Origin: Phenylobacterium sp.
GTDB taxonomy: Bacteria; Pseudomonadota; Alphaproteobacteria; Caulobacterales; Caulobacteraceae
Reading direction: 5' to 3'
NCBI RefSeq assembly: GCF_004299445.1
Contig: NZ_SCTC01000037.1
Coordinates: forward strand, 124,001 to 188,000
DNA length: 64,000 bases
A program made the translations under genes and the position numbers. Positions 55,125 to 63,833 of the stretch are shown here, piece after piece (positions within the stretch are counted from its first letter, which is position 1; each line of letters opens with the position of its first letter). Below the pieces are notes generated by a model. It ran no database searches, was not told the origin of the DNA, and saw only the letters and a program-made list of their open reading frames with translations.

Positions 55125-56207
55125 CTAGGCGTACGCGAGACGACGTCTCCTCAAGGCGGCCCCGGCAAGGCCGAACCCGGCGATCATCATGGCCCACGTC
55201 GCCGGCTCCGGAACCGCGGTGTCCAGCGGGCGGTAGAGATCGGCGCGCGAAAGCTCGACGTCGTCGAACTTGAGGCCGTCAAACAGTCCGGCGTCCAGGC
55301 TGGCGTATTGCAGGTTGAACCCGCCACGCGTCTCCACCGCGGCCAGATCGTCGAGGCCGCCGCCGCGGCCGATGGGGTCGCCGAACGCGGCGTACGACAC
55401 CAGGCAGGTCACCCCGTCAGCCAGGCAGCCATAGCGCGTGAACGTCTGAACATTTGCGCGGTAGCGGATCTGCTTGACGTCGTTCGGGTTGAAGATGGGC
55501 AGCGAGCTGAGCGGGACGACGATATCCTGAGCGCCCCAGCGGAACGCCTTGGCGCCGGCTTCGTCGAGCTGCGTCTCGAACGTCGTGAGCTTCGACTGCG
55601 CCTCGGTAAGATTGAACGAGGCGATCAGGTCGCCACTGCCGTTGAACCTCAAGCCGATCTCGCCGAACACGCTGTAGAGAACGCTGTCATCTTCGACCGA
55701 GCTCACCACGAAGTCGAAGTTCGCGCCGGCGAAGTTCACATTGGCGGGCACCAGGTCCTTCAGGGCCGAGAAGTTGGAGCCGGCCGCATGGCCGTAGTCC
55801 ATGAAGATGTCGCTCGCCCCGCCAGCGCTACGGTCCTGCAGGAAGAAGCCGAACCCCGCCGGGATGATCGTCGAGGCGAAGTCGTCAAGGTAGTATTCCG
55901 ACTGCGAGTTGTTCGACAGCAGGATGTCGACCCCGGTCGAGACGTTGGCGATGGCGTCCACCCCCGAGACCGCCGCGCCGCTGCGGAAGTACACGGTGGT
56001 CGAATCGACGACCGCGGCGGCTTGGAGGCTTCCCCCGACGCCGGCGTTGTTGAGATAGGCCGTCCCCGGCGCTCCGATGCTTTCGCTGTTGACGCCGTCG
56101 GTGACGACGCCGCCAGCGACGCCGGCGAAGTCGACCGTCTGGGCCTGAGCCGCCGATCCCATGACAAAAAATGCGGCGCCTGCCGCAAGCAAGACTTTGG
56201 ACTTCAT
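55125..56207 (-). CDS. PEPxxWA-CTERM exported protein
   Basis: This 360-residue protein has a signal peptide (MKSKVLLAAGAAFFVMG to AQAQ). The middle is a beta-rich domain of unknown function. The C-terminus carries PEPATWAMMIAGFGLAGA followed by RRRR, an exosortase-type sorting signal. I start at the ATG at 56207 with AAGGGG upstream; an upstream in-frame start gives no better signal peptide. It is the first gene of the operon with the TIR-TPR gene. A divergent LuxR gene begins 242 bases away. Confidence 0.8.
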   Translation of the reverse strand: MKSKVLLAAGAAFFVMGSAAQAQTVDFAGVAGGVVTDGVNSESIGAPGTAYLNNAGVGGSLQAAAVVDSTTVYFRSGAAVSGVDAIANVSTGVDILLSNNSQSEYYLDDFASTIIPAGFGFFLQDRSAGGASDIFMDYGHAAGSNFSALKDLVPANVNFAGANFDFVVSSVEDDSVLYSVFGEIGLRFNGSGDLIASFNLTEAQSKLTTFETQLDEAGAKAFRWGAQDIVVPLSSLPIFNPNDVKQIRYRANVQTFTRYGCLADGVTCLVSYAAFGDPIGRGGGLDDLAAVETRGGFNLQYASLDAGLFDGLKFDDVELSRADLYRPLDTAVPEPATWAMMIAGFGLAGAALRRRRLAYA

Positions 56208-56448
56208 TTTGCACCCCTTCGCGCGCTCTATGGGAGCGCACGGAACAATCCTGCTCACCGGGGTGATCTCATCTCAATAGTACGGACGTCCTATGCGCTT
56301 GAGGATCGGGTTCATTTTGCCGCGCGCCGCCGGGCGTCGGGAGGCTCGTCCCCAAAATGGGCACGTCGCGCGCCGCCTGGGTCTGAATGACGGACATTCC
56401 GGGCCCTGAAAACTTGACAGCGGACAGGGCGTCCAGCTGCCTTTCAGG

Positions 56449-57444
56449 GTGACTCTAAGCGTACCAAGACGTGTTCAGGACGCTGTCTCCGAGGTCTACC
56501 GGGCCGCATTGCGCGAACCGATCGAGACCTTCAAGGAGACGACCCTCCGTGGGATCGCGACGCTGGTTCCGTTTTCGTCGGCCGTGTGGGGTTCGGGCGT
56601 CCATTCGACGAACGAGATGCTGAGCCTGACCGCCCTCGATCGGCCGGTCGAATGGCTGCTGACGTATGCGGCGCGCTGGCAGGCGGAGGACTTCCTCAGG
56701 GCGGCGGCCGTCGCTCGGCCGGGCACGGCGCTCCGGAACGAGGACGTCATTCGGCCCCCCGCCGATTTCCGCCAGACCGCCATTCACCGCGAATTCTCCA
56801 GCCCGGGCGGCGTCGAGCACGCGATGATGATCGTCGAGCACAATCCGATCACCGACCTGGCGGAGATCATTTGCCTGTTCCGATCCAACGCCGCCGCCCC
56901 ATTCCACCAGGACGAGACGGCTCTGCTTGAGCACCTGGCCCCGCACATGGTGGCGGCCTGGCGACAGGCGCAGCTGGCCCACCACTACCGCGCGGCGGTG
57001 GCGGGCGGCGGGGCGGGACTGTCAGGGCACGAGAACTACGCGATCACCGATCAGCAAGGCCTGGTCCACGCAGCGGGCGAGGATTTCTGCCTCGCGCTCA
57101 GGGAGGCCTCGCCGGGATGGAGAGGGCCGCTCTTCCCGCCGGAACTGCACGATCTGGTGACCGGGAACAGCAGCGCGCTCTTCATCGGCGAATACGAATT
57201 CACGGCCCGGCGCGCCAATGATCGGCGGCTGTTCGCCGTCTCGAGGCAGGTCGGCGCCTTTGGTCTGACGCCGGCGGAGACGCGCGTGGTCCGGCTCTAC
57301 GCTGAAGGGCTGTCACAGCGCGACATCTCGCGACGCCAGGGAGTCAGCCCAGCGACCGTCCGCAATCAGCTTGCGTCAGCCTACCAGAAGCTCGGCGTGC
57401 ATTCGAAACTGGAGCTGCTGCGGGCCCTGAACCGGCAGACCTAG
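56449..57444 (+). CDS. LuxR family transcriptional regulator
   Basis: This 331-residue regulator has a GTG start. The C-terminal LuxR helix-turn-helix (LTPAETRVVRLYAEGLSQRD to KLELLRAL, about 265-327) is typical. The N-terminal ~200 residues look like a GAF/PAS-type sensory region without a recognised ligand motif. It is divergent from the PEPxxWA-CTERM/TIR-TPR operon and may regulate it. Confidence 0.82.
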   Translation: MTLSVPRRVQDAVSEVYRAALREPIETFKETTLRGIATLVPFSSAVWGSGVHSTNEMLSLTALDRPVEWLLTYAARWQAEDFLRAAAVARPGTALRNEDVIRPPADFRQTAIHREFSSPGGVEHAMMIVEHNPITDLAEIICLFRSNAAAPFHQDETALLEHLAPHMVAAWRQAQLAHHYRAAVAGGGAGLSGHENYAITDQQGLVHAAGEDFCLALREASPGWRGPLFPPELHDLVTGNSSALFIGEYEFTARRANDRRLFAVSRQVGAFGLTPAETRVVRLYAEGLSQRDISRRQGVSPATVRNQLASAYQKLGVHSKLELLRALNRQT

Positions 57445-57542
57445 CGCCGATCTCCATCTCGGGCCGGGGCGGGCGCTTGCGGCTTGACCTCCCCCCGGGG
57501 CAGTCGGCGAGGCTGAGGCTTAAGCGAAGAGGGGGCCGGGGC

Positions 57543-58652
57543 ATGGCGGTGGTCGTCGATTGCGATTCCCACGTGATGGAGCCTGCCGATCTGTGGCGGC
57601 GCTACCTGGAGCCGCGGTTCCGCGACCGGGCGATCCGGATCGAAGAGCGCGACGGGATCGAGCACCTGATCATCGGCGAGCAGGTGGTGCTGTCCGGCGT
57701 CCTGGCCGGGCTGGGCGGGGCGCATATCCCGCGCGAGGAGCTGTTCAGCGGCAAGCTTCGCTATGCCGACGGCTGCCCGCCCGCGAGCTATGAGCCGGCG
57801 GCGCGCCTAGCCCTGATGGACGACTGGGGCGTGGACCGGTGCGTGCTGTTCCCGACGATCGGGATCCTGCCGTTTCCCACCGAGGACATGGACCTCGCGA
57901 ACGCCTACTGCCGGGCCTACAACACCTGGCAGGCCGAGTATCGCCAGCAGGCGGGGCCACGCGTGGTTCCCATGGCGCTGATCAACTGGCGCGACGTGGC
58001 GGCGGCGGCGGCCGAGCTGGCCCGCTGTCTGGCGCTGGGGTTCGGCGGCGTGTTCGTGCCCCCCGAGATCGTCTCGGGCCAGCGACCGGGGCAGGCGCAC
58101 TTCGATCCGATCTGGCGGCTGTGCGAAGAGGCGGGCGTGCCCGGCTGCCTGCATGTGATCGTACGGTTCGGGGGCTCGGCGCGGCCGTTCGCGTCGTGGC
58201 TGGAGACCGCGCCCGGCCCGATCTTCGGCTTCGGCCTGGGGGCGACGGGGCAGCTGATCCCGGCGGTGGCCTCGATGGTTCTGGACGGCCTGTTCGACCG
58301 CTTCCCGGCGCTGAAGGTGGTGTGCGTGGAGGCGGGCTGCGGGTTCGCAGCCTATCTGATGGACCGGCTTGACGAGAAGCACCACTTCTTCAAGGCCTCG
58401 TCCCCGCTGGCGCTGCGGCCCGGCGACTACCTGCGCCGCAACGTCTACTTCGTGGCCGAGCCCGAGGAACGGACCGTGGGCGCAATGCTGGAGCTGGTGG
58501 GCGAAGACCGCATCCTGTGGGGCAGCGACTTCCCGCACGTCGACTCGCGCATGGACGCTGCAGAGCTGATCCGCGGTTCGATCGTGGGCCTGAGCCCGGA
58601 GCGGCAGGCCCGCGTGCTGGGCGCCAACGCGGCGGCGATCTGGCCGGGCTAG
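57543..58652 (+). CDS. amidohydrolase family 2 protein (ACMSD-like)
   Basis: This 369-residue TIM-barrel hydrolase or decarboxylase starts at the ATG at 57543 (MAVVVDCDSHVMEPADLW), where D-S-H is the usual N-terminal metal site of the PF04909 family. Later metal/active-site segments are CLHVIVRFG and ILWGSDFPHVDS. Family members act on amidohydrolase-type or decarboxylase substrates; the substrate is unknown. It is convergent with the esterase, with a 15-base gap. Confidence 0.85.
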   Translation: MAVVVDCDSHVMEPADLWRRYLEPRFRDRAIRIEERDGIEHLIIGEQVVLSGVLAGLGGAHIPREELFSGKLRYADGCPPASYEPAARLALMDDWGVDRCVLFPTIGILPFPTEDMDLANAYCRAYNTWQAEYRQQAGPRVVPMALINWRDVAAAAAELARCLALGFGGVFVPPEIVSGQRPGQAHFDPIWRLCEEAGVPGCLHVIVRFGGSARPFASWLETAPGPIFGFGLGATGQLIPAVASMVLDGLFDRFPALKVVCVEAGCGFAAYLMDRLDEKHHFFKASSPLALRPGDYLRRNVYFVAEPEERTVGAMLELVGEDRILWGSDFPHVDSRMDAAELIRGSIVGLSPERQARVLGANAAAIWPG

Positions 58653-58667
58653 GACGGGTCCGAGACC

Positions 58668-59336
58668 CTAGCCGGCGCCGGCCAGAACGCGGGCCAGGAA
58701 CTCACCGCCCAGGCGCAGGCCGGCCTCGTCGATGCTGTGGCCAAGGCCGGGCGAGGCGTGGGTGGCGACGTCGAAGCCCAGGCGCTGGCACTCGGCCTGG
58801 GCCTGGCCCATGGCCGCGAACGGCACCATGGGGTCGGCGTCGCCATGGACCAGAAGCAGGGGCGGGCGGGTCTGGATCTCGCTCTGCAGGGCGTCGGGGT
58901 CGGCCAGCATGCCGGAATAGCCGACGATGCCGGCGAGGACTTCGGGCCGCCGGGGGCCGACGTGCAGGGCCATCATCGTCCCCTGGCTGAAGCCGACCAG
59001 CGCCACCTTGCGGTTGGGCAGGTCGTAGGCGGCGCGGTGCATGTCGATGAAGGCGTTCACCCGCGGCGCCGCCTGCCGCACGCCCGCGGCGCGGGCTTCG
59101 CGACCGAGGTCGGTGAGCGACCACCACTGATAGCCGCCGGGCGCGCCGGGGCAGATGTCCGGGGCGTTGGGCGCCATGAAGACCGTGTCGGGTAGGATCG
59201 CGCGCCAGTAGGGGACGAGCCCCATCAGGTCGGCCCCGTTCGAGCCGTAGCCGTGGAGCAGGATCACCATCGACTGGGGATCGCGGCCGCTGGCGGGGGC
59301 GGCCATCGGGCCGGTGAGGCGGGTCAGTTCGGTCAT
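58668..59336 (-). CDS. phospholipase/carboxylesterase family alpha/beta hydrolase
   Basis: This 222-residue serine hydrolase has the nucleophile GFSQG, the acid in VHGDADPMVP and the His in PGLGHSID, matching the PF02230 esterase family. The oxyanion region is LLHGYGSNG. I start at the ATG at 59336 (MTELTRL). It lies 99 bases downstream of the small TPR gene on the same strand and could belong to the hemolysin-oxidase operon. Its ester substrate is unknown. Confidence 0.87.
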   Translation of the reverse strand: MTELTRLTGPMAAPASGRDPQSMVILLHGYGSNGADLMGLVPYWRAILPDTVFMAPNAPDICPGAPGGYQWWSLTDLGREARAAGVRQAAPRVNAFIDMHRAAYDLPNRKVALVGFSQGTMMALHVGPRRPEVLAGIVGYSGMLADPDALQSEIQTRPPLLLVHGDADPMVPFAAMGQAQAECQRLGFDVATHASPGLGHSIDEAGLRLGGEFLARVLAGAG

Positions 59337-59435
59337 CGGCTGGAGGTGGGGCAATCCGACGGGCCGGTCAACGGCGCCAGGCGGACTCATGGGCGGGGGA
59401 CGCCAGCACCCCGCCCGGTCTTGCGGTCCGCGAGG

Positions 59436-60083
59436 CTAGCCGCGCTTGGCGCGGACCTGGGCCAGCAGGGCGGCGGCCTCGGCATGGCGTCCCTTGTCGG
59501 CGACCTCGCGGCCCGGACGCGCCGGCGCGGCCAGGGCCTTCTGCAGGGCCCGCTCCGCCTCGGCATACTGGCCTTCGTGGAACAGGAAGTCGGCGTAGAA
59601 GTAGTTGGAATCGACCCCGTTTGGATTGGCGGCCAGAGCCTTCTTGAGATAGGCGCGCGCCTTATCCTTGTCGCCGAAACCGATGGGGAAGCCGGGGACC
59701 TGATAATAGAGCGAGCCCAGGCTGGTGTAGATCGAGCCGTTCAGGGCATTGGGGTCGATCTTCTCGGCTCGTTCGAGGTTGGCCTTGGCCTCCTTGGCGA
59801 GGCCCAGCGCCCCCATGCCGCCCTTGGCGCCGGCTTCCGTGCTGAGGGCGATGCCCTTCCAGATCAGGGGTTCGGCGCGACCGGGATACTGCTTGGCCAG
59901 CGCGTCGGCCTGGGCGGCGATGGCGGCGAGCTGGTCCACCTTGCCGGGCCCCTTCGTCTCGTAGTTCACATGGTCCCAGCTGCGGGCGAGGGCGTCGATG
60001 CGTCCGTCCAGCCCGGCGGGCTGGGCGAGGGCCGGGCCCGACAACAGGGCCACGGCGGTGAAGGCGATGAGCGTCTTGCGCAT
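59436..60083 (-). CDS. exported TPR protein
   Basis: This 215-residue protein has a signal peptide (MRKTLIAFTAVALLSGPALA). The remainder is helical with TPR-type repeats and ends in a short AEAAALLAQ helix. It follows the SDR gene by only 18 bases, so it is probably part of the same operon. Its likely role is periplasmic protein interaction; the partner is unknown. Confidence 0.8.
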   Translation of the reverse strand: MRKTLIAFTAVALLSGPALAQPAGLDGRIDALARSWDHVNYETKGPGKVDQLAAIAAQADALAKQYPGRAEPLIWKGIALSTEAGAKGGMGALGLAKEAKANLERAEKIDPNALNGSIYTSLGSLYYQVPGFPIGFGDKDKARAYLKKALAANPNGVDSNYFYADFLFHEGQYAEAERALQKALAAPARPGREVADKGRHAEAAALLAQVRAKRG

Positions 60084-60101
60084 GGGGAGCAGTCCTTTGG
60101 A

Positions 60102-60857
60102 TCAGGCGAAGAGTTGGGCGACACGCCGGTCGGCGGCGGCGAGCGCGCGATCGACCACGGCGGGGAACAGGGCGTTGAGGCGGACGAACAGGGCCTCGGG
60201 GAAGCCGAGGTAGACGTCGCGCTGGCGTGCGGCGACGGCGTCGACGATGCGGGCCGCCACCTGGTCGGGCGGGTCCATGGCCATTTTGGTCAGGGCCGCG
60301 AACTCCAGGACCTTGGCGCTGTTGAAGCCCGTCTTCACTGCCCGCGGGGCCACGTAGGTGACGTCCACGCCGCTGCCTGCGAGCTCGCGGCGCAGCGCCT
60401 GGCTGAAGGCGCGAAGGCCGGCCTTGGAGCTGGAATAGCTGGCGAAGTGGGCGAAGTTGATCGACCCGAAGATCGAGCCGATGTTGACGATCTGGCCGCG
60501 TCCGCGGGCCCGCATTCCGGGCGTCACCGCCTGGGCCAGCCGCATGGGCGCCAGCAGGTTGATCGCCAGCGTGCGCCGGAGGCTCTCCGGCGCCTCGCGC
60601 TCCATCGGACCGAAGTACTGGACGCCCGCCAGGTTGATCAGTGCGTCCCAAGGTTCGGCCGCCAGCATGGCGGCGACCGCCTCCAGACCCTGCGGGTCGG
60701 AGAGGTCGCAGGCGATATGGCGGGCCTGAAGGCCCTGGGGCGGCTGGCGGTCCAGGACGGCGACGGTCGCGCCCTCGCGGAGCAACTGCTCGACGATGCG
60801 GCCGCCGATCTCGCCAGCGCCGCCGGTGACGACGATGCGTTGACCCTTAAACCGCAT
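60102..60857 (-). CDS. short-chain dehydrogenase/reductase
   Basis: This 251-residue NAD(P)-dependent enzyme has TGGAGEIGG (about 9-17) for cofactor binding, NLAGV, and the catalytic SYSSSKAG (Tyr-x-x-x-Lys). The ATG at 60857 overlaps the end of the diiron-oxidase gene by 11 bases. In this operon it could reduce a fatty aldehyde or ketone made by its neighbours, which is inference. Confidence 0.9.
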   Translation of the reverse strand: MRFKGQRIVVTGGAGEIGGRIVEQLLREGATVAVLDRQPPQGLQARHIACDLSDPQGLEAVAAMLAAEPWDALINLAGVQYFGPMEREAPESLRRTLAINLLAPMRLAQAVTPGMRARGRGQIVNIGSIFGSINFAHFASYSSSKAGLRAFSQALRRELAGSGVDVTYVAPRAVKTGFNSAKVLEFAALTKMAMDPPDQVAARIVDAVAARQRDVYLGFPEALFVRLNALFPAVVDRALAAADRRVAQLFA

Positions 60858-61524
60858 GGGCGAGCCTCGCTTCGTGGGGGATGGATCGGAACATGTCGGC
60901 GAACAGCACGAAGATCCGCTTGGCGACATGCAGGATGGCGGCCTGGTCCGCGGGGTCTTCGACGGTGTCCATGAGCCCGGCGAAGAACTTCATGTGTTCC
61001 TGGTCGAGCGATCCGTGGGAGCTGAGATAGCTGAAGCACTCGGGACCGAGCCCCAACGCCTTGGACACCGCGCCGGCGCCGTGGGTGGCCAGCGCGATGC
61101 TGGTGCCTTCCAGCACGTAGACCATGCCGAACATGCCCATGGGATTGACCCGCGCGACGTAGTCGTGGGCGTAGGCGACCATCAGTTCGGTGGCCGGGCG
61201 CGGGGCGCCGGCGCGCACCGCCTCGGCGTCGCCGCCGGCGCGGGCGATGTCGTTCAGCACCCACTTCTCGTGGCCGGTCTCCTCGTCGATGTACTCGTCG
61301 AGCGCGGCGCGGAACGGCGCATGGGCCGCGTCCATCCGATCGCGCGCGGCGGTCAGCAGCGGCACCGTTTGGCTGACGTGGTGATAGGCCTCGGCCAGGT
61401 AGGCCAGGTAGGTTTCCCGGGTGATCCGGCCGGCGACGCCGTCCACCAGCTGCGGAACGGAATAGAGGGCCAGGCGCTCGGCGGAGGTTTCCCGCTCGAG
61501 CCGCTCGAAGAAGGACATCGGCAT
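60847..61524 (-). CDS. heme-oxygenase-like diiron oxidase family protein
   Basis: This 225-residue all-helical protein shows the full diiron ligand set of heme-oxygenase-like oxidases: Glu45, Glu82, His85 (ExxH), Glu139, His170, Asp174 and His177, with the same +4/+3 spacing (HxxxDxxH) as UndA and SznF. Such enzymes oxidise small substrates with O2; UndA makes terminal alkenes from fatty acids. The gene lies 4 bases after the ligase gene and overlaps the SDR, which points to a shared pathway. The substrate is unknown. Confidence 0.75.
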   Translation of the reverse strand: MPMSFFERLERETSAERLALYSVPQLVDGVAGRITRETYLAYLAEAYHHVSQTVPLLTAARDRMDAAHAPFRAALDEYIDEETGHEKWVLNDIARAGGDAEAVRAGAPRPATELMVAYAHDYVARVNPMGMFGMVYVLEGTSIALATHGAGAVSKALGLGPECFSYLSSHGSLDQEHMKFFAGLMDTVEDPADQAAILHVAKRIFVLFADMFRSIPHEARLAHAV

Positions 61525-61528
61525 TGCC

Positions 61529-62986
61529 TCAGGTCTGTTGATCGATGAAGGCGTGGTGGGTTTCGCGCAGCACTGCGCGGCGGGGTCGACCGTTGCCGGT
61601 CAGCTCGCCCCGGCCGGGATCGAACGGGGCCGAGCCGCGCCAGCGGCCGACGCGGGCGTAGGCCGGCAGGCTGTCGTTGGCGCGGGCCACGGCGGCCTGG
61701 AGGGCGGCGGGCGGGATATCGGCCCGCGAGGGGACAAGCACCGCGCAGAGTTCCGCCGCGCCTTCGCCGAAGACCGCCGCCTGGGCGATCTCGGGCTGCG
61801 CGAGGAGTTCGCTCTCCACCCACTCCGGAGCCACGTTGCGGCCGAAGGCGGTGATGATCAGGTTCGATTTGCGGCCCGTGATCGACAGGAAGCCGTCGGC
61901 GTCGATCGCGCCGAGGTCGCCGGTGGCGAGCGCCCCGGTGTGCGGCGGCCCGCCCACATAGCCCAGGAAGGGCGCCGGGCCGATCAGCACCTCGCCATCC
62001 GCCGCGAGACTGACCGATAGATGTGGCAGGACGCGGCCGACTGCGCCCGGCCGGTCCGCATGCGGCGTATTCAGCGCGACCACCGATGCGCACTCGCTGA
62101 GGCCATAGCCCTCGAAGGCCGGAAGGCCGACGGCCCGCGCCTCGAGGATGAGCTGTCGCGCGACCTTGGCGCCGCCCACGGCGACGAGCTTCAGGGCCGG
62201 CAGCCGCCGCCCGGTGATCGCCAGGCATGCCGTCAGCGCGCGCAGCAGTTCCGGCACGAGGATCAGGCTGTTGGCGCCCGCGTCCCCGACTACCTCGGCG
62301 AGGCGGGCGATATCGGGGCGCAGGCCGTCGGCGAAGCCCAAGTCGGCCAGCCCCCGCGCCTCGTAGCAGCCGCCCGCCAGGAGGGTCGGATAGAGGCCGG
62401 CGACATTCTCGAGCAGCACGCCCAGCGGCAGCACCGCCAGGTGCCGGCCCGCAAACTCGCGTCCGATCACCTCGACCAGCGAGGCGGCCACGGCCTCCAT
62501 CTGCGCCAGCGAGAGACAGACCCCCTTGGGCGCGCCGGTGGAGCCGGAAGTGTAGGTCACCTTGGCCGTGCCGGGGTGCAGCGTGCGCGGCGGCAGGGCC
62601 AGGTCGTCCGCTGCGATGGCCGAGCCCGCCACGGCGAGGATGGGGGATGTCGCCGTGGCGGGGGGCCGCACCAGCAGGCATGCGCCTGCGTCGGTGAGGG
62701 CGTGCATGCGCTGTTCGGGCGTGAAGAAGGGCGGCAGGGGCACGCTGGGCCGGCCCAGCGCCATCAGCGCCAGGTCGACGACGACCCAGGCCGGGCCGTT
62801 GTCGAGCGCGACGCCGACCGGGGCGCCCGGAGCCGATCCGCGGAGCCGTTCACGCAGCCAGACCTCGGTCCGCGCGATCTCCTGCCCGAGTTCGACCCAA
62901 GTGAATTGGACGCCCTCGCCCACGAGGGCTGCGGCGTCGGGGGATGTCCGGGCGTGGTCGGCGATCGCCGACAGAACCCGGCTCAC
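61529..62986 (-). CDS. AMP-forming acyl-CoA ligase-like protein
   Basis: This 485-residue adenylating enzyme has core motifs YTSGSTGAPKG (about 137-147), GYGLSE, TGDLGAIDADG and GRKSNLIITAFGRN. In the C-terminal catalytic region the usual A10 Lys is Arg (LTGNGRPRR), which may affect adenylation. It probably activates a fatty or aryl acid. The ATG overlaps the stop of the hemolysin-family gene (ATGA). The next gene starts 4 bases later. Confidence 0.83.
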   Translation of the reverse strand: MSRVLSAIADHARTSPDAAALVGEGVQFTWVELGQEIARTEVWLRERLRGSAPGAPVGVALDNGPAWVVVDLALMALGRPSVPLPPFFTPEQRMHALTDAGACLLVRPPATATSPILAVAGSAIAADDLALPPRTLHPGTAKVTYTSGSTGAPKGVCLSLAQMEAVAASLVEVIGREFAGRHLAVLPLGVLLENVAGLYPTLLAGGCYEARGLADLGFADGLRPDIARLAEVVGDAGANSLILVPELLRALTACLAITGRRLPALKLVAVGGAKVARQLILEARAVGLPAFEGYGLSECASVVALNTPHADRPGAVGRVLPHLSVSLAADGEVLIGPAPFLGYVGGPPHTGALATGDLGAIDADGFLSITGRKSNLIITAFGRNVAPEWVESELLAQPEIAQAAVFGEGAAELCAVLVPSRADIPPAALQAAVARANDSLPAYARVGRWRGSAPFDPGRGELTGNGRPRRAVLRETHHAFIDQQT

Positions 62987-63666
62987 GGGGCCACCGCCCG
63001 CAGGCGTCGGATCGCGCGGGCCGTCGACCGGGCGCGCAGGCGTTCGCGAAGCTGTGGCAGGGCGCTGGAAACCCCGATCTCGCCGGCGAACACCCGCGGC
63101 GCGTTGTCATAGTAGCTGCCCCAGTCGTGGGCGCCTTCGCCCAGGCGGGCCGGGTCAGCGTCGCCCAGGGGGCGCAGGCCGAAGCCCGCCCGGCCCAGCA
63201 GGCGCTGCAGATCCGGCCGGGCGGTGGCGACGGCGAAGCGTCGGCCGCAGACTGAAGCCAGCCAGGTCGCCAGTGCATTGAACAGCTGCAGCGAGGCGGC
63301 GGGGGAATCGGACGCCAGCGACCCGATCTCCACGATGCTCTCGCGCGCCACGGGGCGACCGAACGCGTCGGCGACAGCCTGTTCGACCGGACTGTCCAGA
63401 TAGCGCTCGAGGAACAGAGGATCGGCCTCGGCGAACCGCACGCCGGCGGCGGCCAGCACCGTTCCATCGGGCGCGCGCAGACCCGTCACCAGGGGATAGT
63501 GGCGCGGGACGCGGGCCCTGAAGGCCCGCTCGAAACGCGCTTCGATGAAGCGCTCGAAGTCCGGCCTCTGCGGATGGGAGGCATTGGCGACCACCATCTG
63601 CGCCCTGACCTGCAGAGGCGGCTGGACGGGCGGCGGCAGCTCGGTGTTACGCAACGGTTCGCTCAA
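62983..63666 (-). CDS. thermostable-hemolysin family protein
   Basis: This 227-residue protein resembles the thermostable hemolysin family (PF12261), whose members look GNAT-like and often neighbour acyl-CoA ligases. I start at the TTG at 63666, with GGAGG 6 bases upstream; an earlier in-frame TTG at 63726 is possible. Segments FERFIEARFERAF, TVLAAAGVRFAEADPLFLERY and SIVEIGSLASDSPAASLQLF fit the family. Biochemical function is unclear despite the name; acyl transfer is plausible. It is the first gene of the operon. Confidence 0.72.
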   Translation of the reverse strand: MSEPLRNTELPPPVQPPLQVRAQMVVANASHPQRPDFERFIEARFERAFRARVPRHYPLVTGLRAPDGTVLAAAGVRFAEADPLFLERYLDSPVEQAVADAFGRPVARESIVEIGSLASDSPAASLQLFNALATWLASVCGRRFAVATARPDLQRLLGRAGFGLRPLGDADPARLGEGAHDWGSYYDNAPRVFAGEIGVSSALPQLRERLRARSTARAIRRLRAVAP

Positions 63667-63833
63667 GTCTGGCCTCCAGGCGTCGGCCCCCGATGAGCTG
63701 ACGACGCCGCGGATGGACCTCCTCAATCGCCGCTGAATCTTTTTTCCGGGGCGCGGCGAAGGGGTCGATTGCGCAGGCGGCGCAAATACCGGAACAGTCG
63801 GACTTCGTTGGAACCGGGACGCCTTGCGACCAC

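Noticed and set aside
58668..59336. Esterase as a certain member of the hemolysin-oxidase operon
   Set aside because: A 99-base gap separates it from the TPR gene; co-transcription is possible but not supported as well as for the other five genes.
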